Assembly: GCF_008014675.1 (NCBI RefSeq)
Contig: NZ_VOXD01000015.1
Span: 79,509 to 143,508 of the forward strand
Origin: Neolewinella aurantiaca
GTDB lineage: Bacteria; Bacteroidota; Bacteroidia; Chitinophagales; Saprospiraceae
Direction: 5' to 3'
Length of the DNA: 64,000 bases
Shown in pieces: positions 1-9,636 of this stretch (position 1 is its first letter; every line of letters begins with the position of its first letter). The notes beneath the pieces are model-generated. The model saw only the letters and a list, made by a program, of their open reading frames with translations. It made no database searches and was not told the DNA's origin. The position numbers were made by a program, and so were the translations under genes.

Positions 1-1718
1 GCAAAATTGTGCTCTTTGATTTGTGGCAGTCTACTGACCCGTAGCCTCATTAGCCGAATCAGCCTATCTTCCCTGAATCGCCAAAACACCGTAAAGTACT
101 GGTCCCAATCTGTATCTGACACCAGTAACTTTTCCTTGACTAATAAGTCACTCTTGACGGCATCCAATATGACTCCCGTACCGAACCGCTGCCCGATTTC
201 ATTCACGTGCTCCGATAACTTACTGTAATGTTGTCGGTCAAACTCATACTCCATCGCTTTCCGAAAATCGAGCACCTTATCTTTAATGAAAGCTAAGTAA
301 AAGAAGTACGTAGCAAATACTTGCTCTGATAAAACCGCCATTTCAAAACGCTGTGTCACCAGTTCTCTTCGGCGAAGAACGTTGATACAGTCTTGAAATT
401 TATCAGGGTCTACTCCGAATTCATGTAGTAAGGCATCCCGGTCACTCTGCTTTTCCGCCCCCATATCGAAAGTCTTAAAAAGGGAGAACATACCGAGCGT
501 CTGAATATAATCACGCGTAAGCAGGCCCTCAAAATCCCTCACGTAAGTAGAGAAATAGAGGTCAAAGAGTTCTAGGAATGAAGCGGGTAGCTTTTCTACC
601 TTATCGTCTTTCAGCAGTCGGGCAGCCATAAGCGCAAACCGGATATTCCCTTTAGCCAGGCGCGAAATATCCCATTGCTGATAATCTTTTACGATCTTAT
701 ACGGAGAGTTGGCCACAATCAAACGAATCTCTTCATCTGAAACAACCCCAATGGTCATCGTCGCTGTTTTGACCGCCGCCAATACTTGCTCAACCGCCTC
801 TTTCGCATAGTTTCTGACGGTCAAAACAATTCGAAAATCCTTATCGTGATGTTGTTTCGAAAAGTTGATTACTTGCTTCAAGTTGTCTAGCTGTCGATTC
901 GCATCTTCTACTAGTAAGTAACCAGAAGTAAGATTGTCAAACCAAAGTCGTAAGTCTTTGTAAACGTCCTGGCCATTGTCCTCCAAAACAAATACCGGCC
1001 GCTTATTCTCTTCTGATAGTTGTTCTAGAGCGTGTAGCGTCAATCTTGATTTTCCCACTCCAGAACCACCGCTAAGGCAGACTATCGAATGAGTGCTGCA
1101 GTTCGCCTTCAATTCCTCTACTTCATCTTTACGCCCGATGAAAGAATTAGTCAGCGGTGTAGCAATTCCGCCGCTGTGTTTGGCTTTAAACGCTATAAAT
1201 TGCTCAAGCAGAAACAACTGACCGGTACCGATGGTAACGGAAAGAAAAACTTCCGCCAGCCCTGGATAACGTTGCTGTAAGTCTGTTGCAAGCGTGGCCA
1301 GGCCCAAAAAGCTAATCTCAAAGCCCCTTTTCTTACCGTAATCCTTCAGGTCTAATTCCTGATCAGGGTTGAGATCAACGGTGTAGCAAAGCTTCAACTC
1401 TCTTATATCTTCAGGCTTCAAACCTAAATTGTTTCTCTCTTCCTCACATCCATTGATATCTCCTTTGAACTTCTTTACGGTCTCAGTTTTACCCGCCGTT
1501 GTAGTGTGCTCTGCCCACATCATACGTCCGTCATCGAGCCAGAAATGAGCGTCCGGCTGACCGGTATTGGTCTTCAGCTTAAAGGCATGACTCCCGTTCG
1601 GAGAGACGCCGACGATGCTTGAATCAGAAAGGCGCAGGTACTGATTGACAAGCAGCTGGAAGCTAGCGGAATCAATCTCTTGCAAGCGTCTTGGAATTTC
1701 GGGATTAGATTGCGTCAT
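1..1718 (-). CDS. STAND-like P-loop ATPase, 3' end beyond the window
   Basis: The reading frame is open from an ATG at 1718 down to base 1, so at least 572 residues are present and the C-terminus is missing. An in-frame ATG at 1757 is an alternative start. About residues 1-150 resemble the restriction-endonuclease-like domain often found in front of STAND ATPases: a PDAHFWLDDG segment is followed by MWAEHTTT, where the usual lysine is replaced. A Walker A motif GGSGVGKS lies near residue 214, a Walker B-like YLLVEDAN near 265 and a sensor-like IVLTVRN near 290. A helical region follows. Such proteins are often antiphage sensors that act in the cytoplasm; that role is inferred from architecture and from the defence genes elsewhere in the window. 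No helicase motifs are seen. Confidence 0.72.
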   Translation of the reverse strand, partial: MTQSNPEIPRRLQEIDSASFQLLVNQYLRLSDSSIVGVSPNGSHAFKLKTNTGQPDAHFWLDDGRMMWAEHTTTAGKTETVKKFKGDINGCEEERNNLGLKPEDIRELKLCYTVDLNPDQELDLKDYGKKRGFEISFLGLATLATDLQQRYPGLAEVFLSVTIGTGQLFLLEQFIAFKAKHSGGIATPLTNSFIGRKDEVEELKANCSTHSIVCLSGGSGVGKSRLTLHALEQLSEENKRPVFVLEDNGQDVYKDLRLWFDNLTSGYLLVEDANRQLDNLKQVINFSKQHHDKDFRIVLTVRNYAKEAVEQVLAAVKTATMTIGVVSDEEIRLIVANSPYKIVKDYQQWDISRLAKGNIRFALMAARLLKDDKVEKLPASFLELFDLYFSTYVRDFEGLLTRDYIQTLGMFSLFKTFDMGAEKQSDRDALLHEFGVDPDKFQDCINVLRRRELVTQRFEMAVLSEQVFATYFFYLAFIKDKVLDFRKAMEYEFDRQHYSKLSEHVNEIGQRFGTGVILDAVKSDLLVKEKLLVSDTDWDQYFTVFWRFREDRLIRLMRLRVSRLPQIKEHNF

Positions 1719-1922
1719 AACGGGGGTTTTGTGCTGCCTTATTATAGCAATCTTCATGCCATTGGTGGCAAAAGGGACTTCTCTTTTTAGAATTTAATGA
1801 GCCTGAATCTTTCGTATGGCATCTCTGAATTCTAGTTGCATTTTAGGAAATTTATGAAGGAGTAAAGAAACATCCCTATCTTTACACCTCCGACGCACAC
1901 CGCAGACTAAACCCATCCAGTC

Positions 1923-2411
1923 ATGCGAACCATCCTCACGTCGTACCCCTTCATCATTTTCCTCGCCGCCCTGATCGTTCTCCTTTACCCGAGCTGCGAA
2001 CCGGCTGATCCCGTTGTCGAAGAACTCCCGACCACCGCCACCATTACCATCGACTTCTCCGACCCCAACACCCACGCCGGCAACGCCGGCGGCTACCGTT
2101 ACATCTACGACGGCGTATCCTACTCAGCTACCTACAACGCCTGGGCAACCTGGTCCTGCGCCTCCGGCCCCGACTTCTTCGCCGCCTGGGACGACACCTC
2201 CCTAACCGTCTGGCTAGCCCATTGCCCCGCAACCCTGCACCTCGAATCAATCACCACCCAAACCAGCGACGGCACTCCCCTACCCATCGAATCCTGGACA
2301 CCAGTAGCCGACGCCCTCGAACCCACCTACCAGCTAACCCTGAACCCAGCCAACTACGTCGACATCGAGAACGGAGCCACCACTATCACCCTCAGCTTCA
2401 CCTACCTCTGA
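1923..2411 (+). CDS. Small exported lipoprotein of unknown function
   Basis: The 162-residue product begins with MRT, a hydrophobic stretch (about residues 8-22) and a lipobox-like LYPSC, so Cys25 is probably lipidated after signal peptidase II cleavage. The mature part is rich in Thr, Tyr and Trp with alternating polar and hydrophobic residues, consistent with a small beta-rich domain, but I recognise no family. The last 60 bases and the sequence just downstream were copied in the 299-bp tandem duplication at 2352-2949, so a second copy of its C-terminal codons (ending TFTYL or RFTYL-like) lies untranslated at 2651-2711. No clear promoter is visible in the 200 bases upstream. The gene lies in a stretch of small exported-protein genes. 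Confidence 0.6.
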   Translation: MRTILTSYPFIIFLAALIVLLYPSCEPADPVVEELPTTATITIDFSDPNTHAGNAGGYRYIYDGVSYSATYNAWATWSCASGPDFFAAWDDTSLTVWLAHCPATLHLESITTQTSDGTPLPIESWTPVADALEPTYQLTLNPANYVDIENGATTITLSFTYL

Positions 2412-2949
2412 CAATAATCGACCCCAGCGGGGTCAAACCTGTTTAACCCCGGGTGAAGCAAGCGCCCAGCGCGAGCGTAACCCGGGGTTTCCGACAGCGC
2501 GCAGCCGCGACCTCCCCCCCGGATGTCAGCACCACATCTCCTTCCGACAAACTCCCTCCGATCCCTACACCGCAGACTAACCATAAATCAAAGTCATGCG
2601 CCACCTCCCCCTGCTCCTCCTATCCCTACTCTGCACCTGCGGCCCCCACCAACTACGTCGACATCGAGAACGGAGCCACCACTATCACCCTCCGCTTCAC
2701 CTACCTCTGACCACTCCCGACCCCAGCGGGGTCAAACCTCTTTAACCCCGGGTGAAGCAAGCGCCCAGCGCGAGCGTAACCCGGGGGTTCCGACAGCGCG
2801 CAGCCGCGACCTCCCCCCCGGATGTCAGCACCACATCTCCTTCCGACAAACTCCCTCCGATCCCTACACCGCAGACTAACCACAAATCAAAGTCATGCGT
2901 AACCTCCCCCTGCTCCTCCTATCCCTACTCTGCACCTGCGGCCCCGCCC
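2352..2949. repeat. 299-bp direct tandem duplication spanning two gene ends
   Basis: Bases 2352-2650 are repeated almost exactly at 2651-2949. The unit contains the end of the lipoprotein gene, a copy of hairpin repeat A (from 2413, again from 2714) and the first codons of the next gene (a copy beginning at 2595, the real start at 2895). Only a few substitutions separate the copies, so the event is recent. The join leaves a dead 5' gene fragment at 2595-2645 running straight into a dead 3' gene fragment at 2651-2711. Confidence 0.93.
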
Positions 2950-3710
2950 CCAGCTGCCAAGCCCAGGTACCCGACACCCTAATCACAGTAACTAAGCTCC
3001 CCTACCCCGAAGCCAGAATCTTCGCTCCTCCAGTACGGGAGGGGCTTGCCCCCTCCCGCCACGAGCAAAGCGAGCATCCACACCTATCACATCTCCCCTC
3101 TCCCGAGGAGAGGGGCCGGGGGAGAGGGTACGAATCCTGCATCCAAACCCGCCACCTCCGCCTCCGCGAAGCCGAACTCGCCACCCTTACCAAAGCCCAC
3201 AAAAAAGACTGGCTAAAATACATCCCCTCTTTAAACGCCGGCCTATCCCCCGCCCTCCGCCGAGATCAGGATGGCAACTTCAGCTCCCGCCTCACCCCTA
3301 CCCTGTCCCTGGGCATAAACTCATCCCTGATCTACCAGGCCCATCGCAACAAACAACAACGCGCCGCCACCCGTGAATCCATCATCAAACGCTCCCAACT
3401 AAAGGAAGACATAGAAATCGCCAAGCTCCACCGACTCCAGCGTCGCCTCGAAGTAGAAACCGACAAGCTTAACCTCCACAACGGCGTCGCCGATATCGAC
3501 CGCCAGCTCTTCACCCTCTACCAAAAACAGTACGAAAACCACGACATCTCCCCGGAAGAATACCTCCTCAAAAGAAAAACCTTCCTCCTCCAGGAACTCA
3601 GAAACCAAGACCAAATCACCCGCATCGAAACGCTACAGTACGAGATCGAAAACCTCGCCGGTTGCCTCTCAAACCCTCAAGCTCATCATCCAACTACCAC
3701 TAAAAAATGA
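2895..3710 (+). CDS. Exported helical protein, possibly TolC-like, with in-frame repeat insertions
   Basis: The 271-residue product starts with a signal peptide (MRNLPLLLLSLL, cleavage near residues 21-24). Part of this signal region, LCTCGPAP, is encoded by a copy of interspersed repeat D. Residues about 46-80 are encoded by repeats F and C (bases 3031-3130), giving Pro/Gly/Arg-rich sequence unlike the rest. From about residue 85 the protein is charged and helical with coiled-coil character and a short Gly/Ser/Leu-rich beta-like segment (PTLSLGINSSL). This recalls one half of an outer-membrane efflux (TolC-like) protomer, but at this length it would be incomplete. No partner genes are nearby. 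It may be a degraded gene kept open by repeats whose lengths are multiples of three. Confidence 0.5.
   Translation: MRNLPLLLLSLLCTCGPAPSCQAQVPDTLITVTKLPYPEARIFAPPVREGLAPSRHEQSEHPHLSHLPSPEERGRGRGYESCIQTRHLRLREAELATLTKAHKKDWLKYIPSLNAGLSPALRRDQDGNFSSRLTPTLSLGINSSLIYQAHRNKQQRAATRESIIKRSQLKEDIEIAKLHRLQRRLEVETDKLNLHNGVADIDRQLFTLYQKQYENHDISPEEYLLKRKTFLLQELRNQDQITRIETLQYEIENLAGCLSNPQAHHPTTTKK
3031..3130 (+). repeat. Repeats F and C inside a coding frame
   Basis: A hairpin GGGAGGGGCTTGCCCCCTCC (family F) is followed by a GAGCAAAGCGAGCATCC linker and a CCCCTCTCCCGAGGAGAGGGG hairpin-like core (family C). Related copies occur at 9019-9043, 9136-9170, 14190-14400, 24729-24953 and 59925-59960. Here they lie in frame within the 2895-3710 gene. 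Confidence 0.8.
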
Positions 3711-3715
3711 TCCAG

Positions 3716-3746
3716 TTCCATTTTAGAGCCATTTGTCATACCTTTA
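3716..3746 (+). promoter_or_regulatory. Promoter/operator-like block 1
   Basis: GAGCCATTTGTCATACCTTTA matches the block at 5108-5127 and, more weakly, 4427-4444. TACCTTTA (3739-3746) fits the Bacteroidota -7 box, with a TTC about 20 bases upstream in place of the -33 TTG. It lies 252 bases before the ribbon-helix-helix gene at 3999. The 3711-3998 gap shows no other clear element. Confidence 0.45.
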
Positions 3747-3998
3747 GGCTAAGAAGTTTATTTTTCAAGTTTAACGTGCTTAATAGGTTTATCCATCACC
3801 CAAAATCTATTCAAGTACTTGTCTCAAGGAGCTCCCTCTGGCAACTTAAGGCATAAATCCGTTTACTAGTTTTATAGCGGTTCTTCACAATCGGTGCCTA
3901 CCTGTAGCCTCAACGCTTAACCCGTGCGGCAACGGCATTACTATTCCCGCCTCTGTAACAGAATCTAATCCACGTCATCTAACAAGATCTTTCAAACG

Positions 3999-4220
3999 AT
4001 GTCAAAAGAAAATAAATCTGCTCCCAATCAAAACAAAGACGAAAGCCAGGCACCTGCTATCCCTCAACGCGACACCCGCGTCAGGGTCAACGTCCGCGTT
4101 CCCAGCAGACTCATGAAAATCATCAAAGAAGAAGCTATCCATCATGATCGATCCGTCAGCAGTATGGTCATCGAAGCCCTATGGGAGAAATACCGAAAGG
4201 ATGAAAAAAACTCCAAGTAA
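3999..4220 (+). CDS. Ribbon-helix-helix DNA-binding protein (Arc/CopG-like)
   Basis: The 73-residue protein has a polar N-terminal tail (about 28 residues, rich in Lys, Asn and Gln) followed by a classic ribbon-helix-helix core: the strand RVRVNVRVPSRL, helix 1 MKIIKEEAIHHD, the turn RSVSSMV and helix 2 IEALWEKYRK. Proteins of this fold dimerise and insert the beta ribbon in the major groove. They serve as plasmid copy-number regulators, partition adaptors or antitoxins. No toxin-like ORF is adjacent. A conserved block containing CATTTGTCATAC lies upstream of this gene, of the next ribbon-helix-helix gene and of the helicase gene, so a role as a local autorepressor is plausible but not shown. 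Confidence 0.8.
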   Translation: MSKENKSAPNQNKDESQAPAIPQRDTRVRVNVRVPSRLMKIIKEEAIHHDRSVSSMVIEALWEKYRKDEKNSK

Positions 4221-4221
4221 A

Positions 4222-4629
4222 AACACTAACCACAAAACCCTTCCTCAAGCTTCAAGTCACACTACTCTACATTTTTGGCTCCCTCTCCGCTGAGCCTTAA
4301 GCGAGCACGAAGTACTGCAAAGCAAACATAAAGGCGGGCGGGAGAAGAGGTGGAAAATCAAAAATGTAGAGTAGACCTGGTCTCAGGTACAGAAACTCGG
4401 CAACTGAATATTTCAGACAATCCAACCCCATTGTCATACATTTCACGCCAAAACGTGCTACTTTAGCATATTACAAATTATATTAGCCTCAATATTGCTA
4501 TTGAGTGTTGAGCGGATTACCACGCTCCTTTTTACCGAATCATACTTCAGCGAAGCTTCTTAAGTGTTTTGCACTACCGCATTTCCCTGTCTTTCACAGC
4601 TTCTCTTCCGAACACTGTACCTACAACAC
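4222..4629. other. Intergenic region with degraded repeat C and promoter-like block
   Basis: 4269-4356 holds a decayed repeat C copy: CCCTCTCCGCTGAGCC, a GCGAGCACGAAGTACTGC linker and a GGGAGAAGAGG half. Block CATTGTCATACATTTCAC at 4429-4446 is the weakest copy of the promoter/operator-like motif. It is followed by an AT-rich stretch leading to the start at 4630. No further ORF is supported. Confidence 0.6.
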
Positions 4630-4821
4630 ATGCATAAGAACGACAAAAAAACACCTCCTGTCAGGTCATCCTCTGCCCAAAATGACGAGTCCAACGTGAT
4701 CCTCGAAATCCATTTAGAGAAAGATTTGAACCAAAAACTCGACCAGAGTGCAAAGCACGATAAGCTTCCTCTAGAGGAAATCATCCTCAAAATCCTGAAA
4801 AAACGCTTCCAAAACCGCTAA
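4630..4821 (+). CDS. Second small ribbon-helix-helix-like protein
   Basis: I prefer the ATG at 4630 (MHKNDKK), giving 63 residues; an upstream in-frame ATG at 4564 would add a hydrophobic, Cys-rich tail unlike the family. After a polar N-terminus the core reads VILEIHLEKDLNQKL (ribbon and start of helix 1), then DQSAKHDKLPLEEIILKILKK (rest of helix 1, turn and helix 2). It is divergent from the protein at 3999 but shares size and layout, and is preceded by a similar promoter/operator-like block. It probably binds DNA as a dimer. The 400 bases after it contain the promoter for the helicase gene and no other supported gene. Confidence 0.65.
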   Translation: MHKNDKKTPPVRSSSAQNDESNVILEIHLEKDLNQKLDQSAKHDKLPLEEIILKILKKRFQNR

Positions 4822-5095
4822 GCGCCAACCTCAAATCAATGACTACCTGGTCCGCCACTACCTTCTGAAAAGGTAACATTTTCGTCCACGTTCAGAGCCC
4901 ACTCCAATTCTCTCTAACGGAGAAATTGGAAAACAAAAGCCCGCAAAACAAACCCTCAGCTCAAAAAATATATGCGCTGAGCAACTTTTTTTAAAGTACA
5001 ACCGCTTACCCCCCAACCCCTTGTAATACATAGGTTTTTCCCTAAATCTTCCCTCCCTCAAAAACGATTTTCGCAACAAGCTGCTTATCAGCAAG

Positions 5096-5127
5096 TTGCA
5101 ACTCTGGAGCCATTTGTCATACATTTG
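5096..5127 (+). promoter_or_regulatory. Bacteroidota-type promoter for the TOPRIM-helicase gene
   Basis: TTG at 5096-5098 and TACATTTG at 5120-5127, separated by 21 bases, fit the -33/-7 consensus TTG-N19-21-TAnnTTTG. The gene starts about 100 bases downstream at 5229. The spacer contains GGAGCCATTTGTCA, conserved in two other local promoters, so an operator may overlap it. Confidence 0.65.
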
Positions 5128-5916
5128 ACACATCGGGCCATCAGCTTCTCTGAACACGCTCCGCTGCAGCATCGCTGCTAATACACCGGCCGCGCTCCTC
5201 CTGCGAGCAGCGGCACAATCTCCGATTTATGCCATCTCCCGATCGCAGCGGGGGGCTGTCACCAACAGCCTCCAGAGCTACCGCTTTGCCCGCTAATTCC
5301 AGCCTCTATAACCGACAGGCTTATTTCCTCAGTCGCCTCGCTACAATCGGAATAAAAACCGATCAGGCCCAGGCTTACGGACTCAGCGCCGACCCCGAGG
5401 GCAACATCCTCCAACAAGTTCGCACCCTAAGCGGAGACTTCATCAAGTATATCCCCCACAAAAAACTGCATCAGTAGGAAAAACTACAAAATCGAAAAAC
5501 AGCCTATAACCTTCACGAAGACGCTTTCTACAGCATCCTCAGCGTCACCCGCCGCCATCCCGACATCCTAGCCGCAGACCCCACCCTCCACAAGTACGAC
5601 AATCCGTACAAGCAAAGCCTCAGGCCGCTCCCCGCTCCACTCGCCATCAAAGCGTATCGCGAAAAGAAAACCGGCGGACTCATCGTATTCCCCGAAGGCT
5701 ATTTCAAAGCAGCAGCCCTCGATGTCGCAGGCATCGAAGCTGTAGCCTTCCTCGGAATCACTGTCTTCAGACTCAACCCCGACCTCCGCAACTACCTCCT
5801 CCAACGGCTCCCCGACACGATCTACATGCTCTACGATGCCGACGCTCTAAACCCAGGCTACAGCTCTGCTTCCCCGAAATGCGGCAGCAACATCACTCCT
5901 TCAGGGCCCACCTCGT

Positions 5917-6280
5917 CCCCCCTCTCCCGAGGACCTCGGAAGGAACAAGAAGCAAATCCTGTAGAAGTCGCGCATCAAGCACGAAGTATTGCGCAGCAAA
6001 AGGACCCACGAAAAAAGCTCCTCTCCTCCCGCCGAAACCAGGACTTCAATAACTCAGCCCAACGCTTCGCCGCCGAACTGTTCGACCTGTTCGCCACCGT
6101 CAACCACGAATGCAAAATCTGCTTCGTCATGGGCAGAACAGATATCCCAACGTGCAGCAGCAATACCACGCCTGCTACGTCTCCCCTCTCCCGGGGACCT
6201 CGGAGTGAACGCAAAACCGGTCACGTAGAAGCCGCGCATCGAGCACGAAGTACTGCGCAGCAAAAGGGGCCGGGGGAGAA
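5917..6280 (+). repeat. Two in-frame repeat C copies within the helicase gene
   Basis: CCCCTCTCCCGAGGACCTCGG at 5919-5939 and CCCCTCTCCCGGGGACCTCGG at 6183-6203 each precede a GCGCATC(A/G)AGCACGAAGTA linker and a CAGCAAAAGG(A/G) end. They encode similar peptides (SPLSRGPR and AHRARSTAQQK-like) in the same frame, inserted between the TOPRIM and helicase parts. Confidence 0.85.
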
Positions 6281-7245
6281 CGAAACCCCCAAAGGCGTCG
6301 ACGACCTGATCGAAGCCCACGGCCACCAACCCGTAGCCTCCGACCTCTTGAAGTTTAACCTCTCTCCCTCCCTCCAGGAATCCAGATTCTTCGCCGGCTT
6401 CACCCTCTCAAAATCCAGCTTCCGCCATAAACTGAACCGACTCTTCCTCAAAAAAAACTACCGCGAGTGGGCCGAGTTTCACACCAAAGCAAACTTCAAT
6501 GAGCTCGCCAAAGGTTTCTTCTATCAAAACGCCCGCTACCGCGCCCTCAGCACTGGAGACCTGCTAGACAATACCATCACCTATGAACTTATTACTGACC
6601 CCTTTCGAGTCGAAGTACCCACCATCAAACTCAACATCAACCGGTACCTCCAGGAACAATACCGGGCAATCTCGGCCATCCTGGCCACGCACCAATCCGT
6701 AGCCCTCGAAGCCCCCACCGGATCAGGCAAAACCACCTTCATCATCAAGTATGCCCGGCGCACGCGCCAACCTCTAGTCATCGCCGTGCCCACCATAAAT
6801 CTGGCTCGCCAGATCGCCCACCAGCACAAGGGCTACGCCCTCACCGGAAATTTCAACCACAACAAAGTACAAGTCTCCAACGAAGCTGACCTCATCGTCT
6901 GCACCTACGACACCATCCACCAGGTGCCCCACCTATTCCTTCGACTCCTCGTCATCGACGAAGCTCATAATTTAGTCAATCAGTACGGACAAGTTTACCG
7001 GGGCTACAAACCTTTCCGCGCAGAAACCCTCCGCAAATGTGCCGCACTAATCCCCGAAGCTAAAAAAACGGTCCTCCTTTCCGGAACCATGTCTCCACTA
7101 CTCTGCCAAACCCTCAAAGCTCAACTCGTCACCGTCTCCCGCAACCAAAATCCAAACGTCCGCGTCTTCGACATCGAAGCCGACGGAACCAACAACGAAG
7201 CCCTCGCCCGTTCCCTCATCACCCACCTCGCCGAAATCTTCCCCA

Positions 7246-7317
7246 GACCCCGAAGGGGGCAAACCTCCCTAACCCCGGGTGAAGCGCGTGCCGAAGGCAC
7301 AAGCCGAACCCGGGGTT
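7246..7317 (+). repeat. In-frame repeat A copy within the helicase gene
   Basis: GACCCCGAAGGGGGC, AACCCCGGGTGAAG and GAACCCGGGGTT mark a single repeat A. Its inner stem is GTGCC-GAA-GGCAC, which differs in sequence but not in pairing from the GTCGC-AAC-GCGAC stem of the tandem arrays. It encodes QTSLTPG, the same peptide other in-frame copies would give. Confidence 0.85.
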
Positions 7318-8948
7318 ACGCAGCAACGCACGAAACCTCAGAGCGCTCAACCAAATCAGCCCCCCAGGGTAAGCTCCACGTAGTCTTCTGGAACAACACC
7401 GACCAGCTTACCGCCGTCAAAGAACTCGTCGTCCAGCTCGGCTACCTCCGCAAAGACCAAATCGCCACCATCTCCCGCAGCCACTACAACCGCGGCGAAG
7501 CAGATGCCCTCGATGATATCATCTCCCGCCAAAAAATCAAACCATCCATCAAACTCCTCTTCTGCACCTGCCTGATCAGCGAAGGCGTCAACATCAAAAA
7601 CCGCAACGTCGGCCGCATCTTCACTGTCGGTCTTCGCGATGAAGACACCTTCCGACAGTTCATCGCCCGCTTCCGGAAAATGAAGGTCGTCAACGTCTTC
7701 TCCATCCTGCCCACCGAACGAAACCTCCTGCCAGATTTCTTCCCCTTCGCCGACGAAGAACTCATCAACAACCTCGAATTAGCCGAACTCCAGGCCCGCC
7801 AGCTCCGGCGCAGCAAAAAACGCTGGCAAAACGAATACCCTGCCGAAGACCTTCCTTTCATCACCAACATCGAGCAGAGCAACAACTACCAGTACCGGAA
7901 CCACCTCCTCAACCTCGCTTACCAGCACGATAAGGAATGGATCCCTGATCCCCTACACGTACTCGCCGCAATCCACGGACGAAAGGTCGCCTCCGCCAAC
8001 AACTGTTACTTCTATACCCGCCTCCGGGCCGTTGGCTTCACCATCCTCCGCGTCAAAAATAAACCATCCGCCGACCCGGTCAAGGATGCTGTCTCCAAAG
8101 CTGGCCAGACCCAAAAAGAAGAACGAAAGGCCTTCCACAAAGCACTCATAGAAGACCTCCTTCACCATCCCGCCCCTGTTATAAACGCCCTCTTCCTCTG
8201 GTACGCCGAACAGGGCAACCGCCATGGCCGCGCCAACCTCCAGCAACTAACTCCCAAACTCCTCGACAACGTCCAGGGAGCCACCGGAGCCCAATACCTT
8301 TCACAACACCGACGACGATGGGACGAGAAAGCCCGCACCCACATTCTTCGCTACTGCCGCCTCTTCGCCCTCGGCGTCACCGACAAAGAACATTTCCTCA
8401 ACCTATCGCCTGCAGAATTTAACCACCAGTTCAGGGCCGCTAAATTTCACTTCGAACAGCAACTCTTCAACGACCCCAAAACTCGCAAACTCATGAAATC
8501 TGAACACAAGGAAGAAGTCCGCATCAAAAAGCACATCGCCCAACATCTGGCGCTCAATTTGCAAAACACAAATTCCGGAACTGAAGAAAATAAGGGCGCT
8601 AACGCAGGTGCCAAAATGGTTGGACGAGCATTGGTAGAACGCCTCAAACCCTTGCTTCTGGTCTCAAAAAAACCTCTTCTTCCCGCCAGATCAGCCCGCC
8701 CCCCTCTCATTGCAAAAAAACGCCGGCTTTCAGAACCTGAAGGCCTGATCGACCTCCTTGGCCTCTCCCCCGCCCGCGCCATCAACCTCGTCCGAAATAT
8801 CACCCATTGTACCGTCGAAGGCTCCGGCCGCTACCGCACCATCACTATCCACGCCGCCTTCACCAACGACAACCCGCCGCCCCTGGCCGCCGCAGCCAAC
8901 AACCTACTCGCTGACCCAGCTAAGATCCTCCCCCTCCTCGCAGCTTGA

Positions 8949-9636
8949 TCCTGACAACTTAAGAGCAGATAGCTTGCACTTTAGCTGCCAGTTACAGATA
9001 TCCTCTTACCCGCACCAGAGGGGCTCGCCCCCTTCTCTCGACCTCTCGCTTCTTGCTATCGGAGCCAGCCTCCTATACCAACGAATTGCTCTACCCCCAC
9101 CAGAGCATAAGCCTATCTCCTGGCCATAAGCTTCCCTTCTCTCGTACTGGAGGGGCTCGCCTCCTCCCGCTCTTTAAAGCCGGAACCACCCGCAAAAACG
9201 AATTCACGCAAGACTATATAAGACAAACGTGAACTCAGACCCCACCCGGGGTCAACTCCCATTAACCCCAGGTAACAAAGTCGGCGCAGTCGACGAGAGA
9301 GCCTGGCGATGCTACGTCAACGAACAGACCCAAACCTCCACGATTCTTTCACAGAAGCACGAACGGAGTGAACTTCCACGTCTGCCCTCTCCAGCCCAGC
9401 GGTTTGGAGAGCGGCCGGGAAGAGAGGGCTTAACCACCCGCAAAAACGAATTCACGCAAGACTATACAAGACAAACGTGAACTCAGACCCCAACGGGGTC
9501 AACCCCCTTTAACCCCAGGTGACAAAGTCGGCGCAGTCGACGAGAGAACCTGGGGGATGCAACGCCAACGAGCAGCCCCTAGCCTCCCCGACCACAAAAC
9601 AACACTCATCCTTCACTGCCAATCACCTCCTCCACT
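8949..9636. repeat. Gene-free region with duplicated segment and repeats A and F
   Basis: Bases 9184-9315 recur at 9432-9563 (offset 248). Both contain CGCAAAAACGAATTCACGCA, a repeat A copy and the CAAAGTCGGCGCAGTCGACG tip. In the second copy the outer stem is CCCCAGGT/ACCTGGGG instead of CCCCGGGT/ACCCGGGG, a paired change. Repeat F hairpins with GAGGGGCTCGCC lie near 9019 and 9145, and a repeat C-like element lies near 9380-9425. No gene is supported here. Confidence 0.8.

Larger units (their letters stand above)
5229..8948 (+). pseudogene. TOPRIM (DUF3854-like) primase-SF2 helicase fusion with one in-frame TAG
   Basis: One reading frame runs from the ATG at 5229 to 8948 (1239 sense codons) except for a TAG at 5475-5477. 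Between that TAG and the next ATG at 5826 the frame stays open and encodes the TOPRIM core: FPEGYFKAA (catalytic Glu near residue 155), an AFLG turn, and LYDADAL (DxD near 200). KGVDDLIEA near 355 matches the end of DUF3854-type TOPRIM domains. The helicase part has Walker A APTGSGKTT (about 494), VIDEAHN (about 576), LSGT (about 617) and a motif VI-like QFIARFRK near 815. Such fusions prime and unwind plasmid or phage DNA. Two repeat C copies (5917-6004, 6182-6280) and one repeat A copy (7246-7317) sit in frame. The gene is either newly inactivated, active as two polypeptides, or read through. If translated from 5826 alone it would lack the TOPRIM glutamate. Confidence 0.8.

Noticed and set aside
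5826..8948. A separate helicase gene starting at the ATG at 5826
   Set aside because: The frame is open upstream to the TAG at 5475 and encodes the first part of the TOPRIM core, so 5826 is internal to a larger gene.
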